Assembly: GCA_947628145.1 (NCBI GenBank)
Contig: CANQYU010000003.1
Coordinates: forward strand, 1-50,901
Source of the DNA: an uncultured Bacilli bacterium
GTDB taxonomy: Bacteria; Bacillota_I; Bacilli_A; RF39; UBA660
Reading direction: 5' to 3'
Length of the DNA stretch: 50,901 nt
Under the pieces are notes generated by a model. It was not told the origin of the DNA. It was given only the letters and a program-made list of their open reading frames with translations, and did no database searches. The position numbers and the translations under genes are program-made. Below, piece by piece: positions 17,506 to 26,755 of the stretch (position 1 is the first letter of the stretch; each line of letters begins with the position of its first letter).

Positions 17506-20105
17506 TCTTTAAATATTCTTTTAATAATATTTTTTAAAAATTCATTTATTAAAAATATTAATATAACAATTAAAAGAACATATACTCCTTGAATTAAACT
17601 TAAACTTGTCATTTGAAATACCTTTTTTAAAGGAGTTAAATATACGATAACTTGTAAAAGCATAATTAATAGCACACTTATATTTAAGGTTTTATTCTTA
17701 AATATTTTTTTATTTAATTCGCTTTCTTTTAAATTCCGGCAACTATAAGCAAATAATATTTCTTCAAGTATTAAAGTTAATAAAGCCATTGTGGTAGCAA
17801 TCTCCATATTATATACTTTTAAATTAATTAAATAAATCAATAATACTGATATTGTTTTTAAAATGGCAGCTATAAATATTTTGGCTTTTAAAAAAGGGGT
17901 AAAGAAAGCTTTTTCTTTTTTTCGAACATTTCTTTTCATAATATTATCATCTTCTTCTTCAAAAGCTAAAGCTATTGCTGGTAAACTATCCGTGACTAAA
18001 TTAATATATAAAAGTTGAATAGGTAAAAATATTTCTTTTCCCAAAATCATTCCCATAAAAACAATTAAAATTTCTGCCATATTGGAAGCTAATAAATATA
18101 CTAAAACATTTCTTATATTATCAAATATTCTTCGGCCTTCTTTAACCGCGGTAACTATTGTTGCAAAACTATCGTCGGCTAAAATAATATCGGAAACACT
18201 CTTTGTTACCTCTGTTCCCGTAATACCCATGCCTATTCCAATATTGGCTGCTTTTAAAGCTGGGGCATCATTTATTCCATCCCCAGTCATGGCAACAATT
18301 TTTCCTTTCTTTTTCCAAGCATTTACAATGGCGAGCTTATTCATAGGACTAACTCGCGCATATACATTATAGTTTTCAATATTCTTAAGTAACATTTCTT
18401 CACTCATATTATCTAGTTCAGTTCCACTTATTGCTTCATTTTCATTTTTAATAATGCCAATATCCTTAGCAATGGCAACCGCGGTTTCTAAACTATCTCC
18501 TGTAATCATAATCGGTTTAATATGAGCCATATTACATAGTTTAATTGCTTCTTTAACATCTTTACGAGGTGGGTCTATCATATATGTTAATCCCACAAAT
18601 ACTAAATCATTTTCTAAATCATGGTTAAGTTTAAAACTATCATTAATATCTTTATACCCATAAGCTAAAATCCGGTAAGCTTTATTAGCTCCCGCCATTT
18701 CTACTTTTTTTAATTCTTCTTTTTTCTTTTTTGTCAGTTTTTTAATTTTTTCATCTTCTAAAATATAAGAACATCTTTTAAGTAATGAATCAAAACTCCC
18801 TTTAATATATAATCTCGTTTTATTTTGACACTTATTTATAGTTGACATCATTTTCCGTTCAGAATCAAAAGGTAATTCGCCCGTTCTTTCATTTTCTAAT
18901 TTTAAAGCTCTAACATCTAAATATTCCTCACAACATTCATAAAGAGCAATTTCGGTGGGGTCTCCAATATATTCTTCACCATTTTTTTCTACATCATTAT
19001 TTAAAGCCATAATTTCTAATAATAAATTATTTTTATCTAATTCATTTACTTTCCTTATTTTATTATTATAAAAAACCTCAACTACTTTCATTTTATTTTG
19101 GGTAATAGTCCCAGTTTTATCTGAACAAATAATCTCTGTACATCCTAAAGTTTCCACACAAGCCATTTTTCTAACTATGGCTTTCTTTTTTGCTAGTACA
19201 CCCATGCCTAAAGATAAAGTAATTGTAATAATTGCTGGTAATCCCTCCGGAATGGCGGCGACTGCTAAAGATATTGATAGCATTACTATTTCGGCTAATT
19301 TCATATCTTTTGTAATTCCAATAATAAACATAATCAAAATAATTAAAGCAATAATATATGATAAAAATTTGCTTATTTCTTCAATTTTCTTTTGTAAAGG
19401 AGTAATTTCTTTTTCTTCATTTTGTAAACTTTTAGCAATTTTTCCAAATTCTGTATTCATTCCGGTTTCTACTACCACGGCTAAAGCTTTCCCATATACC
19501 ACATTAGTTCCACAATAAAGCATATTAAATCTTTCGGATAAAGACGTATTTTTATCTAAGGCTTTAATTGATTTTGAAACAGGGATAGATTCTCCAGTTA
19601 AAGATGCTTCGTCAACTTTTAAAGAAGCTTCATAAATAATTCTCGCATCCGCAGGAATTTTATCGCCAGCATCTATAACTAAAATATCTCCTCTAACTAC
19701 CTCTTCACTATTAATAATTATAATTTTATTATTTCTTTTTACTCTAACTTTAGCTCTTTGCATTTTATTTAAAGCATCTATCGCTTTATCAGCTTTAAGT
19801 TCTTGTGTAAAACCTAGTATTGCATTTAAAATAACTATTGCTAAAATAACAATACTACTTGTAAAAGACTCCTTATTAATTATTGCTAAAACAAAAGAAA
19901 ATATGGCGGCAAGTATTAATACAATAATCATTAAATCTTTAAATTCTTTTAAAAACTTTTTAAATAAAGATTCTTTTTTAGGTTTAGCTATTTTATTAGC
20001 CCCATCTTTTTCTAATCTTTTTAAAGCTTCTGTTTCTGTTAAACCACTTTCTTTAGTTTTTAATTTATTTAAAACATCATTTATTTCTAAATCATAGTAT
20101 TTCAT
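17502..20105 (-). CDS. P-type Ca2+-transporting ATPase
   Basis: An 867-residue P-type ATPase of the P2 (SERCA/PMCA-like) class that pumps Ca2+ out of the cytoplasm. Seen in order: N-terminal cation ATPase domain, actuator TGES (LTGESIPVS), membrane helix 4 with PEGLP, phosphorylation site CSDKTGTITQNK, nucleotide-binding KGS (YIKGSFD), hinge MTGDGINDAPALK and helix 6 with NLVTDSLPA, whose Asn and Asp belong to the Ca2+ site. About ten membrane helices, normal length. The substrate is inferred from PEGLP and NxxTD, both typical of Ca2+ pumps. AAGGGG lies before the ATG. Confidence 0.93.
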   Translation of the reverse strand: MKYYDLEINDVLNKLKTKESGLTETEALKRLEKDGANKIAKPKKESLFKKFLKEFKDLMIIVLILAAIFSFVLAIINKESFTSSIVILAIVILNAILGFTQELKADKAIDALNKMQRAKVRVKRNNKIIIINSEEVVRGDILVIDAGDKIPADARIIYEASLKVDEASLTGESIPVSKSIKALDKNTSLSERFNMLYCGTNVVYGKALAVVVETGMNTEFGKIAKSLQNEEKEITPLQKKIEEISKFLSYIIALIILIMFIIGITKDMKLAEIVMLSISLAVAAIPEGLPAIITITLSLGMGVLAKKKAIVRKMACVETLGCTEIICSDKTGTITQNKMKVVEVFYNNKIRKVNELDKNNLLLEIMALNNDVEKNGEEYIGDPTEIALYECCEEYLDVRALKLENERTGELPFDSERKMMSTINKCQNKTRLYIKGSFDSLLKRCSYILEDEKIKKLTKKKKEELKKVEMAGANKAYRILAYGYKDINDSFKLNHDLENDLVFVGLTYMIDPPRKDVKEAIKLCNMAHIKPIMITGDSLETAVAIAKDIGIIKNENEAISGTELDNMSEEMLLKNIENYNVYARVSPMNKLAIVNAWKKKGKIVAMTGDGINDAPALKAANIGIGMGITGTEVTKSVSDIILADDSFATIVTAVKEGRRIFDNIRNVLVYLLASNMAEILIVFMGMILGKEIFLPIQLLYINLVTDSLPAIALAFEEEDDNIMKRNVRKKEKAFFTPFLKAKIFIAAILKTISVLLIYLINLKVYNMEIATTMALLTLILEEILFAYSCRNLKESELNKKIFKNKTLNISVLLIMLLQVIVYLTPLKKVFQMTSLSLIQGVYVLLIVILIFLINEFLKNIIKRIFKD

Positions 20106-20235
20106 AATATGCCCCTTATCTTAATAAAATTATAGCATCTTTTTCTCTTTAAAAATATATAAAATTAAAAATATATTTAAACTTTTTATTATGTTAAAAT
20201 AAAATTAAGTATTTTTTAAAATTTCTAAACTAAAA

Positions 20236-20267
20236 TTTGTAACGAATTTAAAATTAAGAAGTATAAT
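20236..20267 (+). promoter_or_regulatory. Promoter of ECF sigma operon
   Basis: TTTGTAAC at 20236-20243 and AGTATAAT ending at 20267. The first element recalls the AAC-type -35 of ECF promoters, the second a housekeeping -10 box. The TATAAT lies only 3 bp before the ATG at 20270, so that ATG cannot be on the transcript; the true sigma start is at 20288. Confidence 0.5.
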
Positions 20268-20287
20268 TAATGAACGAGGTAATAAAT

Positions 20288-20776
20288 ATGGAACCGAGAT
20301 TTGAAGACATATATTTAGAATACTATCCTAGTATTTATCGTTATTTATTAAGTCTTACTAAAAATAGTTCTCTCGCGGAAGAACTAACCGAAGAAACTTT
20401 CTTTAAAGCTTTAAAAAATATTAAAAAATACAATCCGGAATATAAAATATTTACTTGGCTTTGTACTATTGCTAAAAATACTTACTATTCTACTTATCAA
20501 AAAAATAAGAAAATAGAACCTTTAGATATAGATATTAAAGCCAATAATGAAGAAATAATTAATAAAATAATTACTAGTGAAACCAACGAAGAATTACTAA
20601 AAATAATTCATAATTTAGAAGAACCCTATAAAGAAGTTTTTACCTTAAGATTTTATGGAGACTTATCTTATAAACAAATCGGTAATATATTTAATAAAAC
20701 TGAAAGTTGGGCTCGCCTAACTTTCTATCGTTCTAAATTGAAAATAAAGGAGAATATCAATGAAAAAGAATTGTAA
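20288..20776 (+). CDS. ECF-family RNA polymerase sigma factor
   Basis: A 162-residue extracytoplasmic-function sigma factor. Region 2 covers about 5-75 (EDIYLEYYPSIYRYLLSL, AEELTEETFFKALKNI, FTWLCTIAKNTYYSTY) and region 4 about 100-155 (LEEPYKEVFTLRFYGDLSY, IGNIFNKTESWARLTFYRSK). No region 3, as expected. It would direct RNA polymerase to stress promoters when released by the anti-sigma factor of the next gene, which overlaps by 17 bp. Start ATG 20288 with GAGGT at 20276-20280; an ATG at 20270 lies upstream of the expected transcript start. Confidence 0.93.
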   Translation: MEPRFEDIYLEYYPSIYRYLLSLTKNSSLAEELTEETFFKALKNIKKYNPEYKIFTWLCTIAKNTYYSTYQKNKKIEPLDIDIKANNEEIINKIITSETNEELLKIIHNLEEPYKEVFTLRFYGDLSYKQIGNIFNKTESWARLTFYRSKLKIKENINEKEL

Positions 20777-21665
20777 AATTGTTGAGGATTTATTACCCTT
20801 ATATCTTGATAAAGTTGCATCCCCAGAATCATGTCGTTTTATCGAAGAACATTTAAAAGACTGTCCTAATTGTCTTAAATATTTAGACAAATTAAACTAT
20901 ACTTTAAAAAATAATAAACTTGATGCTCTAAGTAGTTTAAAAAAATTTTTAAAAAAAATAAACTTTAAAATAATTAAAAATAGTCTTATTATTACTAGTA
21001 TAATTTTATTAATATTTATTCCTATTCTTTATTTTATTAGTAATTATGAGTTTACCGAAAACTATAATAAAGATATTAACATAGCTATTCGTGGAAATGA
21101 AAAACGTTGGAATTTCCAATTTTATTCTCCCCTCGCTGGAAATGGTTATGCGACCTCATGGGTTGTGATGGAAAATGGTAAACCCGTCACGTTAGTTTTT
21201 GTTACTTGGAAATATACTCTAAAAGATTATTTATCTAGTAAAAAAAATTTCCATGTCAGTAATGTCCCAGATTTAGATTATCAGTCTCTTGATTTAAATA
21301 ATGAAATACGCGTTTATTACACTAAAGAAAATTTAAATAAAATAAAAGGGGCTTTAAGTGAAGATTTACCTAAATATATTAAAAAATCTACTCTTATATT
21401 TAAAAATAATAAAACCACGACCAATTTAAATTGTACTTTAAATAATACGCAAGAAACTTATACTTTTACTTATTATGATTATAATGGTCAACTTTTAGAA
21501 GCTTCTGGCAATAATGCTATTTTAAAACATTTATTAAATCCTAATTATTATTATGAAAGTATGGATTTTCAAGATATTACTTTAATAAGTGAAAATGCTC
21601 ATGAAATCATGAATTTAATTAAAAATCATTACACTAAAAATAAAGGCACGTGTGAAATGAACTAG
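20760..21665 (+). CDS. Zinc-finger anti-sigma factor, membrane bound
   Basis: A 301-residue partner of the ECF sigma factor. Residues 1-40 are a ZAS/zf-HC2 domain: EDLLPLYLDKVASPESC followed by HLKDCPNC, giving the His-x3-Cys-x2-Cys zinc site. A membrane helix lies at about 77-95 and the remaining 200 residues are outside the cell, with mixed beta character and no domain that I recognise. The usual mode is that an outer signal releases the sigma factor from the N-terminal domain. RBS AAAGGAG is inside the sigma gene. Confidence 0.9.
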   Translation: MKKNCKIVEDLLPLYLDKVASPESCRFIEEHLKDCPNCLKYLDKLNYTLKNNKLDALSSLKKFLKKINFKIIKNSLIITSIILLIFIPILYFISNYEFTENYNKDINIAIRGNEKRWNFQFYSPLAGNGYATSWVVMENGKPVTLVFVTWKYTLKDYLSSKKNFHVSNVPDLDYQSLDLNNEIRVYYTKENLNKIKGALSEDLPKYIKKSTLIFKNNKTTTNLNCTLNNTQETYTFTYYDYNGQLLEASGNNAILKHLLNPNYYYESMDFQDITLISENAHEIMNLIKNHYTKNKGTCEMN

Positions 21666-21682
21666 AACACTAGCCTTTTTTA
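21645..21682 (+). terminator. Probable terminator
   Basis: Small hairpin CTAG-AACA-CTAG with outer GGC / GCC pairing, followed by CC and a T-run, right at the stop codon of the anti-sigma gene. Confidence 0.5.
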
Positions 21683-21759
21683 TTTAAATTAAAAAATAGC
21701 TTGCAAAATATAAAAAAATAAAAGATAATAATATTAATATAAAAGAAAGAAGCAAGCAT

Positions 21760-23574
21760 ATGAAAAAAATTAAAAAACTTTTAACTTATAACCTAAAAAC
21801 ATTATTAGGCTTTGAATTAATTTATAAATTATCAACTACTCTTATCTTTACCCCTTTATTTTTAAGTATTTTTAAAATAATAACTAAAGTTACCGGATTT
21901 AATTATTTAACTTTTGAAAATATTTTTAAATTTTTACTTAATCCTTTAACTTTAATTTTTTTATTTTTATTAATTCTTTTAATGACTTTTTATACTTTAA
22001 TTGATATTAGTACTATCATTATTATCTTAGATAGTTCTTATCAAAATAAAAAAATAACTATTAAAGAAGCTTTAATTTTATCCTTAAAGAAAGCTAAACA
22101 AGTCTTTAAAAAAGGTAATTTATTATTTCCTTTTCTTGTCATTTTTTTAATTCCTTTTCTTAATTTAGGAATATCTTCTAGTTTTATTTCTACTATATCT
22201 ATTCCTGAATTTATTTTAGATTTTATTATTAAAAATAATTTATTATTTTGTTTCTATCTTATTTTAATGTTTATTTTATGTTTCTTATTATTCCGCTGGC
22301 TTTATGCTATTCATTATTTTGTTTTAGAAAATTGTAATTTTAAAGAAGCTCGTCTTAAAAGTTCTAATTTAAGTAAAAAGAATAAAATAAAAGATTTCCT
22401 TACTATTATTTTTACCGAATTATTAATAACCTTAATTTATTTAATCTTTATTTTTATTGGGATTATTCTTATTATCTTTTTAATAAAAACTTTTAATAAA
22501 AGTAATATTCTTAGTAATTTAACTATTACTATTATCTGGTTATTAATTGCTATTTCTTTTGTTATTTTAACTCTTTTAAGTACCCCTATTTGTTATGCCA
22601 TTATAAGTATTTTATATTATAAACATAAAGAAAAACAAAAAGAAGAAATTAAACACTTAAATATTAATTCTAAAATAAGTAGTAAAGCCAATAAAAAGTT
22701 TACCATTTTAAAATATACTAGTCTTGCTTTAGTTTTAATTAGTTCTTCCTTATTTACCTATTCTCTTCTAAATGGTAAATATAATTTTAATATCGAATAT
22801 ATTAGAACCATGGAGGTAACCGCCCATCGTGGTGCCTCTAAATCTTATCCTGAAAATACCATGGCCGCTTTTATTGGGGCAAAAAAATTAGGCGCCGATT
22901 GGGTCGAGTTAGATGTTGCTCAAACTAAAAATCAAGAAATAATTGTTACCCATGACACCAACTTAAAAAGAACAACTGGGGTAAATAAAAATACTTGGGA
23001 AATGACTTATGAAGAAATAAGTAAATTAGATGCTGGTAGTTTCTTTAGTAAAGAGTTTGCTAATGAACGTATTCCTTTATTAAAAGAGGTTTTAGAATAT
23101 GCGAAAGCTAATAATTTAAAACTAAATATCGAATTAAAACCCACTGGTCATGAGACTGATTTTGAAAAAATAATAAGTTCTTTAATTAAAGAATATGGTT
23201 TAGAAAATGAATGTGTTATTACCTCCCAAGTTTATGAGGTTTTAGAAAATATTAAAAAATATGAACCATCTTTACAAACAGTATATGTAATGTCTTTAGC
23301 TTATGGTGATATTACTAATTTAAAAGCCGCGGATAATTTTAGTATTGAAGCTTCGAGTATAACTAAAACTTTAGTTAATAAAGTTCATAATAAAGGTAAA
23401 AAAATCTATGCTTGGACAGTTAATACAAAAGAAAGTATTGCTGATATGGTTAAATTAAATGTTGATAATATTATTACTGATAATATAACTTTAGCTAAAG
23501 ATGTTATTTATCAAAATAAAACTAGTAATTTAATTCAAGAATATATTAATTTTGTTAATAATTTATTAAATTAA
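21760..23574 (+). CDS. Membrane glycerophosphodiester phosphodiesterase
   Basis: A 604-residue two-part enzyme. Residues about 1-345 hold roughly eight membrane helices of the GDPD membrane domain type; residues about 355-595 are the catalytic GDPD domain with TAHRGASKSYPENTMAAF (catalytic His-Arg and Glu-Asn), ELDVAQTKNQEIIVTHD (metal-binding Glu/Asp and second His), LNIELKP and a C-terminal YAWTVN. It hydrolyses glycerophosphodiesters to glycerol-3-phosphate and an alcohol; in Firmicutes the membrane-linked form is thought to act on lipoteichoic acid or lipid-derived diesters outside the cell. It has its own promoter after the anti-sigma terminator. Confidence 0.92.
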   Translation: MKKIKKLLTYNLKTLLGFELIYKLSTTLIFTPLFLSIFKIITKVTGFNYLTFENIFKFLLNPLTLIFLFLLILLMTFYTLIDISTIIIILDSSYQNKKITIKEALILSLKKAKQVFKKGNLLFPFLVIFLIPFLNLGISSSFISTISIPEFILDFIIKNNLLFCFYLILMFILCFLLFRWLYAIHYFVLENCNFKEARLKSSNLSKKNKIKDFLTIIFTELLITLIYLIFIFIGIILIIFLIKTFNKSNILSNLTITIIWLLIAISFVILTLLSTPICYAIISILYYKHKEKQKEEIKHLNINSKISSKANKKFTILKYTSLALVLISSSLFTYSLLNGKYNFNIEYIRTMEVTAHRGASKSYPENTMAAFIGAKKLGADWVELDVAQTKNQEIIVTHDTNLKRTTGVNKNTWEMTYEEISKLDAGSFFSKEFANERIPLLKEVLEYAKANNLKLNIELKPTGHETDFEKIISSLIKEYGLENECVITSQVYEVLENIKKYEPSLQTVYVMSLAYGDITNLKAADNFSIEASSITKTLVNKVHNKGKKIYAWTVNTKESIADMVKLNVDNIITDNITLAKDVIYQNKTSNLIQEYINFVNNLLN

Positions 23575-23579
23575 GAGGT

Positions 23580-23696
23580 AAAAAGAAATTTTTAAAAATT
23601 ATAATTTATATTATTTTAATTAGTATTTTAGGTTTATTAGGAATAATTTATTATAATCATGAATCAAAATTAAAAAATGAAATTGAGGAGAATAAT
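23580..23696 (+). pseudogene. In-frame signal/membrane segment without start codon
   Basis: This stretch is open, in frame with the next gene, and encodes KKKFLKIIIYIILISILGLLG-type sequence followed by a short polar linker, a textbook N-terminal membrane anchor. It begins right after GAGGT (23575-23579) but holds no ATG, GTG or TTG; the only in-frame near-start codons are ATT and ATA. It reads like the lost N-terminus of the cyclophilin-like gene. Confidence 0.6.
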
Positions 23697-24026
23697 ATGG
23701 AAATAATTATTAATAATGAAGAATATAAAATTACTTTAGAAAATAATGCGACTGTTTTAGCATTATTAAAGCTTTTACCCTTAGAAATGGAAATGCAAGA
23801 ATTAAATGGTAATGAAAAATATTTTTATTTAGATAGTACTTTACCAACTAATTCTCAAGTTCCTATCTCAATTAATGCCGGCGATTTAATGCTTTATGGT
23901 AATAATTGTTTAGTTCTTTTTTATAAGACTTTTAAGACTACTTATAGTTATACTAAAATAGGTCATATTTCTAATTTTGAGCCTTTAAATAATGAAAATA
24001 TTCAAGTTAAATTAATAAGTAAATAA
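23697..24026 (+). CDS. Cyclophilin-like fold protein
   Basis: A 109-residue protein matching the small cyclophilin-like family (Cyclophil_like2): INNEEYKITLENNATVLALLKLLP, then a NGNEKYFYLDSTLP strand region, INAGDLMLYGNNCLVLFYKTF and a final YTKIGHI. Relatives in Firmicutes are usually secreted or lipoproteins. Here ATG 23697 has a good RBS (GAGGAG) and gives a cytoplasmic form, but the frame continues upstream into a membrane anchor without a start codon. Function of the family is not clear; it is not a proven prolyl isomerase. It follows the GDPD gene in the same direction. Confidence 0.8.
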   Translation: MEIIINNEEYKITLENNATVLALLKLLPLEMEMQELNGNEKYFYLDSTLPTNSQVPISINAGDLMLYGNNCLVLFYKTFKTTYSYTKIGHISNFEPLNNENIQVKLISK

Positions 24027-24078
24027 ATATACTTGCTATAAATAATTTTTAGCATTAATATATATGTAGGTGAGAGTA

Positions 24079-24720
24079 GTGGAAGAAAGTTGTAACAAGA
24101 AATCGAGTTTTTATAATCTTTTTTGGTTATTTATTTTTGGCAGTGTTTTTGGCTGGATTTGTGAGGTATTATTTAGTTTAGTAGTTCATGGCAAATTTAT
24201 TAATCATTCTGCCTTAGTTATAGGCCCTTTTAATTTTTGTTATGGTCTTTGTGCCTGCTCCTTAACTTGTTTATTATATAAATATCGGAATAAAGGAAAT
24301 ATAGCTTTGTTTTTTATTAGTTTTCTTTTTGGCTCTTTATTAGAATATATTATGAGCTGGGGAATGGAATTAGTCTTGGGGTTCACTGCTTGGAATTATA
24401 GTCATATGTTTTTAAATATTAATGGTCGAGTTTGTTTAGCTATGTCTTGTCTTTGGGGTTTTCTAGGTATTATTTGGATTAAAGGAGTTTATCCTTATAT
24501 TGTTAAAATTATCAATAAAATACCCCGAAATTTAGGTCAAAAATTAATAATTGCTTTAAATATATTTCTAATTTTAGATAGTGCTTTAACCGCTAGTGCT
24601 ATATTAAGAGCTCGGGAATATGAAAAAGGTTTGGCTCCCTCTAATTATTATGAACGATTTCTTGATAAAACTTTTAATAAAGAATATTTATATAATATGT
24701 TTAATAATCATTGGCGTTAA
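24079..24720 (+). CDS. CmpB-like membrane protein (putative ABC permease family)
   Basis: A 213-residue membrane protein of the family listed as putative ABC-transporter type IV / CmpB (formerly DUF1113). Characteristic parts are FIFGSVFGWICEVLFSL, GPFNFCYGL, LFGSLLEYIMSWGMELVLGFTAW pattern in helix 3 and WGFLGIIWIKGVYP. About five helices in the first 175 residues and a short C-terminal tail with charged residues. No ATPase subunit is next to it, so an ABC role is doubtful. GTG 24079 is chosen over GTG 24070, since AGGTGAG at 24068-24074 fits the former. Confidence 0.82.
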   Translation: MEESCNKKSSFYNLFWLFIFGSVFGWICEVLFSLVVHGKFINHSALVIGPFNFCYGLCACSLTCLLYKYRNKGNIALFFISFLFGSLLEYIMSWGMELVLGFTAWNYSHMFLNINGRVCLAMSCLWGFLGIIWIKGVYPYIVKIINKIPRNLGQKLIIALNIFLILDSALTASAILRAREYEKGLAPSNYYERFLDKTFNKEYLYNMFNNHWR

Positions 24721-24747
24721 CTTTATTTTAATAATAAAGTTTTTTTA
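24719..24747 (+). terminator. Rho-independent terminator
   Basis: AACTTTATT / AATAAAGTT stem, short loop, T-run, directly at the stop codon. Confidence 0.85.
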
Positions 24748-24751
24748 GGGC

Positions 24752-24792
24752 TTGACAACTGTATATAAGCTGTATATAATAGATATATACAG
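24752..24792 (+). promoter_or_regulatory. Promoter with GntR (YtrA-type) operator
   Basis: TTGACA at 24752-24757 and TATAAT at 24775-24780, 17 bp apart. CTGTATATA stands at 24759-24767 and 24770-24778 (11 bp apart) and in inverted form, TATATACAG, at 24784-24792. The inverted pair covers the -10 box. This is a typical autoregulatory operator for the GntR regulator that follows. Confidence 0.85.
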
Positions 24793-24804
24793 AAAGGCTA
24801 TAAT

Positions 24805-25182
24805 ATGGAAATAATTATTAGTAATTCAAGTAATATTCCAATTTATGAACAAATAAAAGAGCAAATAAAAAGTAAAATTATAAGCGAAGAGCTTCCCGAG
24901 GGGGAAATGCTTCCCTCCATTAGAAGCTTAGCTAAAGACCTTCGTTGTAGTGTTATTACCACTAAGAATGCCTATGAAGAATTAGAAAAAGAAGGATTTG
25001 TCAAAACTATTCCCGCTAAAGGGATTTATGTAGCTAAAATTAATTTAGCTCTTGCTAAAGAGGAAGCTTATCATAAATTAGAAAATATTCTTACGACGGC
25101 TATAACTCAAGCCAAAATGAATGATATTTCTAAAAAAGATATTATAGATATAATTAATATATTATATGAGGAGGTTTTATAA
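24805..25182 (+). CDS. GntR-family regulator, YtrA subfamily
   Basis: A 125-residue repressor. Residues 1-75 are the GntR winged helix (IPIYEQIKEQIKSKI, LPEGEMLPSIRSLAKDL, TTKNAYEELEKEGFV, TIPAKGIYV). The C-terminal 45 residues are a short helical dimerisation part, which is the mark of the YtrA subfamily and contrasts with the large ligand-binding domains of other GntR types. It likely represses its own operon through the inverted CTGTATATA sites in the promoter and is released by an envelope or antibiotic signal. Its stop TAA overlaps the ATG of the ATPase gene. Confidence 0.93.
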   Translation: MEIIISNSSNIPIYEQIKEQIKSKIISEELPEGEMLPSIRSLAKDLRCSVITTKNAYEELEKEGFVKTIPAKGIYVAKINLALAKEEAYHKLENILTTAITQAKMNDISKKDIIDIINILYEEVL

Positions 25183-26039
25183 TGGAAAATATTTTAGAAA
25201 TTAAAAATTTAACTAAAAAATATCCTAACTTTACTTTACAAAATATTAGTTTTACTTTACCTAAAGGAATGATTATGGGTTTTATTGGGGAAAATGGAGC
25301 GGGAAAGACTACTACGATTAAAGCGATATTAAATATTATTAACTCTTATAGTGGAGAAATAAAAATTTTTAATTTATCTCATCGCGAACATGCTAAACTT
25401 TTACAAGAAGATATAGGCGTAGTATTAGATGATGCTTTTTTCCCAGAAATACTTACTCCTAATGATATAAATAATTCTATGAAAGGTATTTTTAAAAATT
25501 GGGATACAAAAATGTTTTATAATTATTTACAAGAATTTTCTTTATTACCCAATAAACAAATTAAAACTTTTTCTAAAGGTATGCGTAAAAAATTAGAAAT
25601 TGCAACCGCTTTATCCCATCATCCTAAACTTTTAATCTTAGATGAGCCCACCTCAGGTTTAGACCCCGTCGCTCGCGCTGAGGTTATCGAAATATTTCAA
25701 AGTTTTATTGAAAATGTTGATTGCTCGATTTTACTTTCTAGTCATATTACCGCGGATTTAGAACATGTTGCTGATTATATAACTTTTATTAATGAGGGTA
25801 AAATTATTTTATCTAAAACTACTAATGAATTATTAAATGAATATGGCATAGTTAAATGTACGGAAAAAGAATTTCAAAATATTGCTCCTGAAGATTATAT
25901 TAAATATAAAAAAAATAAATATGAATATGAAATACTTGTCTCGGATAAAAAAGCTTTTAAAGCTAAATATAATATTAAAGTTATTGATAAAATAACTTTA
26001 GACGATTTAATGGTTTTAATGATAAAGGGGGAAGAATAA
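25182..26039 (+). CDS. ABC transporter ATP-binding protein (YtrB type)
   Basis: A 285-residue ATPase subunit. Walker A is GENGAGKTT, the Q-loop region is VLDDAFFPEILT, the signature is a divergent FSKGMRKK (as is normal in this group), Walker B is LLILDEPTSGLDP and the H-loop SSHI. A C-terminal extension of about 75 residues follows the core. Works with the membrane subunit encoded by the next gene, with which it overlaps by one base (TAATG); the GntR gene upstream overlaps likewise, so three genes form one tightly coupled operon. Confidence 0.93.
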   Translation: MENILEIKNLTKKYPNFTLQNISFTLPKGMIMGFIGENGAGKTTTIKAILNIINSYSGEIKIFNLSHREHAKLLQEDIGVVLDDAFFPEILTPNDINNSMKGIFKNWDTKMFYNYLQEFSLLPNKQIKTFSKGMRKKLEIATALSHHPKLLILDEPTSGLDPVARAEVIEIFQSFIENVDCSILLSSHITADLEHVADYITFINEGKIILSKTTNELLNEYGIVKCTEKEFQNIAPEDYIKYKKNKYEYEILVSDKKAFKAKYNIKVIDKITLDDLMVLMIKGEE

Positions 26040-26671
26040 TGCTCGGATTTATTAAAAAAGATTTAGCCATGGTCAAAAGTAATTTTAAATTATTAGGAAT
26101 ACTGGTTGTTGTCTACACTTTAATGGGCCTTTTTGGCGAAATGGATATTTCCTTTATTTTACCTTTTATGAGTGTTATGCTTATGATTTCTACTTTTAGT
26201 TATGATAACTATAATAAATGGGAAAGCTACTCTGCGACATTACCTAATGGCCGCAAAAATAGTGTTCGCGCTAAATATATTGCGACTATCATAATGACTT
26301 TTATATTTGCTATTATTACGCTTCTACTATCTTTTCTTATTTCTTATATAAATACTAAAACTATACCTTATGAACAAACATTAATTTCCATGCTTGGAAA
26401 TATATTTGGAACTTTATTAGTATTAACTTTTATGTATCCTATAATTTATAAATTTGGTCTTGAAAAAGCGCGAATTGGTATCTTTTTAATTATATTTGGT
26501 TTAGTTATTATTGGTGGCTTTTTATCTTCTTATTTAGATTTATCTTTTATAGGTAAAACATTAAATTTTTTAGGAAAATATATAGTATTAATAATAATTA
26601 TTATAACTATTTTAATGGTTTATCTATCTTATAAAATATCTATTAAAATATATTCTAAAAAAGAATTTTAA
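26039..26671 (+). CDS. ABC-2 type transporter permease
   Basis: A 210-residue membrane subunit of the GntR-regulated ABC transporter. Six predicted helices: about 15-33, 37-52, 80-103, 118-136, 147-166 and 178-200. The YNKWESYSATLPNGRKNSVRAKYI stretch pattern after the second helix (SATLP then RK) is typical of the ABC-2 membrane subunits coupled to YtrA-type regulators. Substrate unknown; related operons respond to cell-wall-active antibiotics, but nothing here shows this directly. Confidence 0.87.
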   Translation: MLGFIKKDLAMVKSNFKLLGILVVVYTLMGLFGEMDISFILPFMSVMLMISTFSYDNYNKWESYSATLPNGRKNSVRAKYIATIIMTFIFAIITLLLSFLISYINTKTIPYEQTLISMLGNIFGTLLVLTFMYPIIYKFGLEKARIGIFLIIFGLVIIGGFLSSYLDLSFIGKTLNFLGKYIVLIIIIITILMVYLSYKISIKIYSKKEF

Positions 26672-26700
26672 AACTATTATTAATTTTAAATAAGGGTATA

Positions 26701-26729
26701 TTGACAATTTATTTTAAATTTTTTACAAT
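26701..26729 (+). promoter_or_regulatory. Promoter of PepSY-LtaS operon
   Basis: TTGACA at 26701-26706 and TACAAT at 26724-26729 with a 17-bp spacer. Confidence 0.65.
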
Positions 26730-26755
26730 TGTATTATAGAAAGGAGTATTAAAAA

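Noticed and set aside
18082..19518. Plus-strand frames within the Ca2+ ATPase gene
   Set aside because: Shadows of a complete P-type ATPase on the minus strand.
20270..20287. ATG 20270 as the sigma factor start
   Set aside because: It lies 3 bp after the -10 box and would be upstream of the transcript start; ATG 20288 has an RBS.
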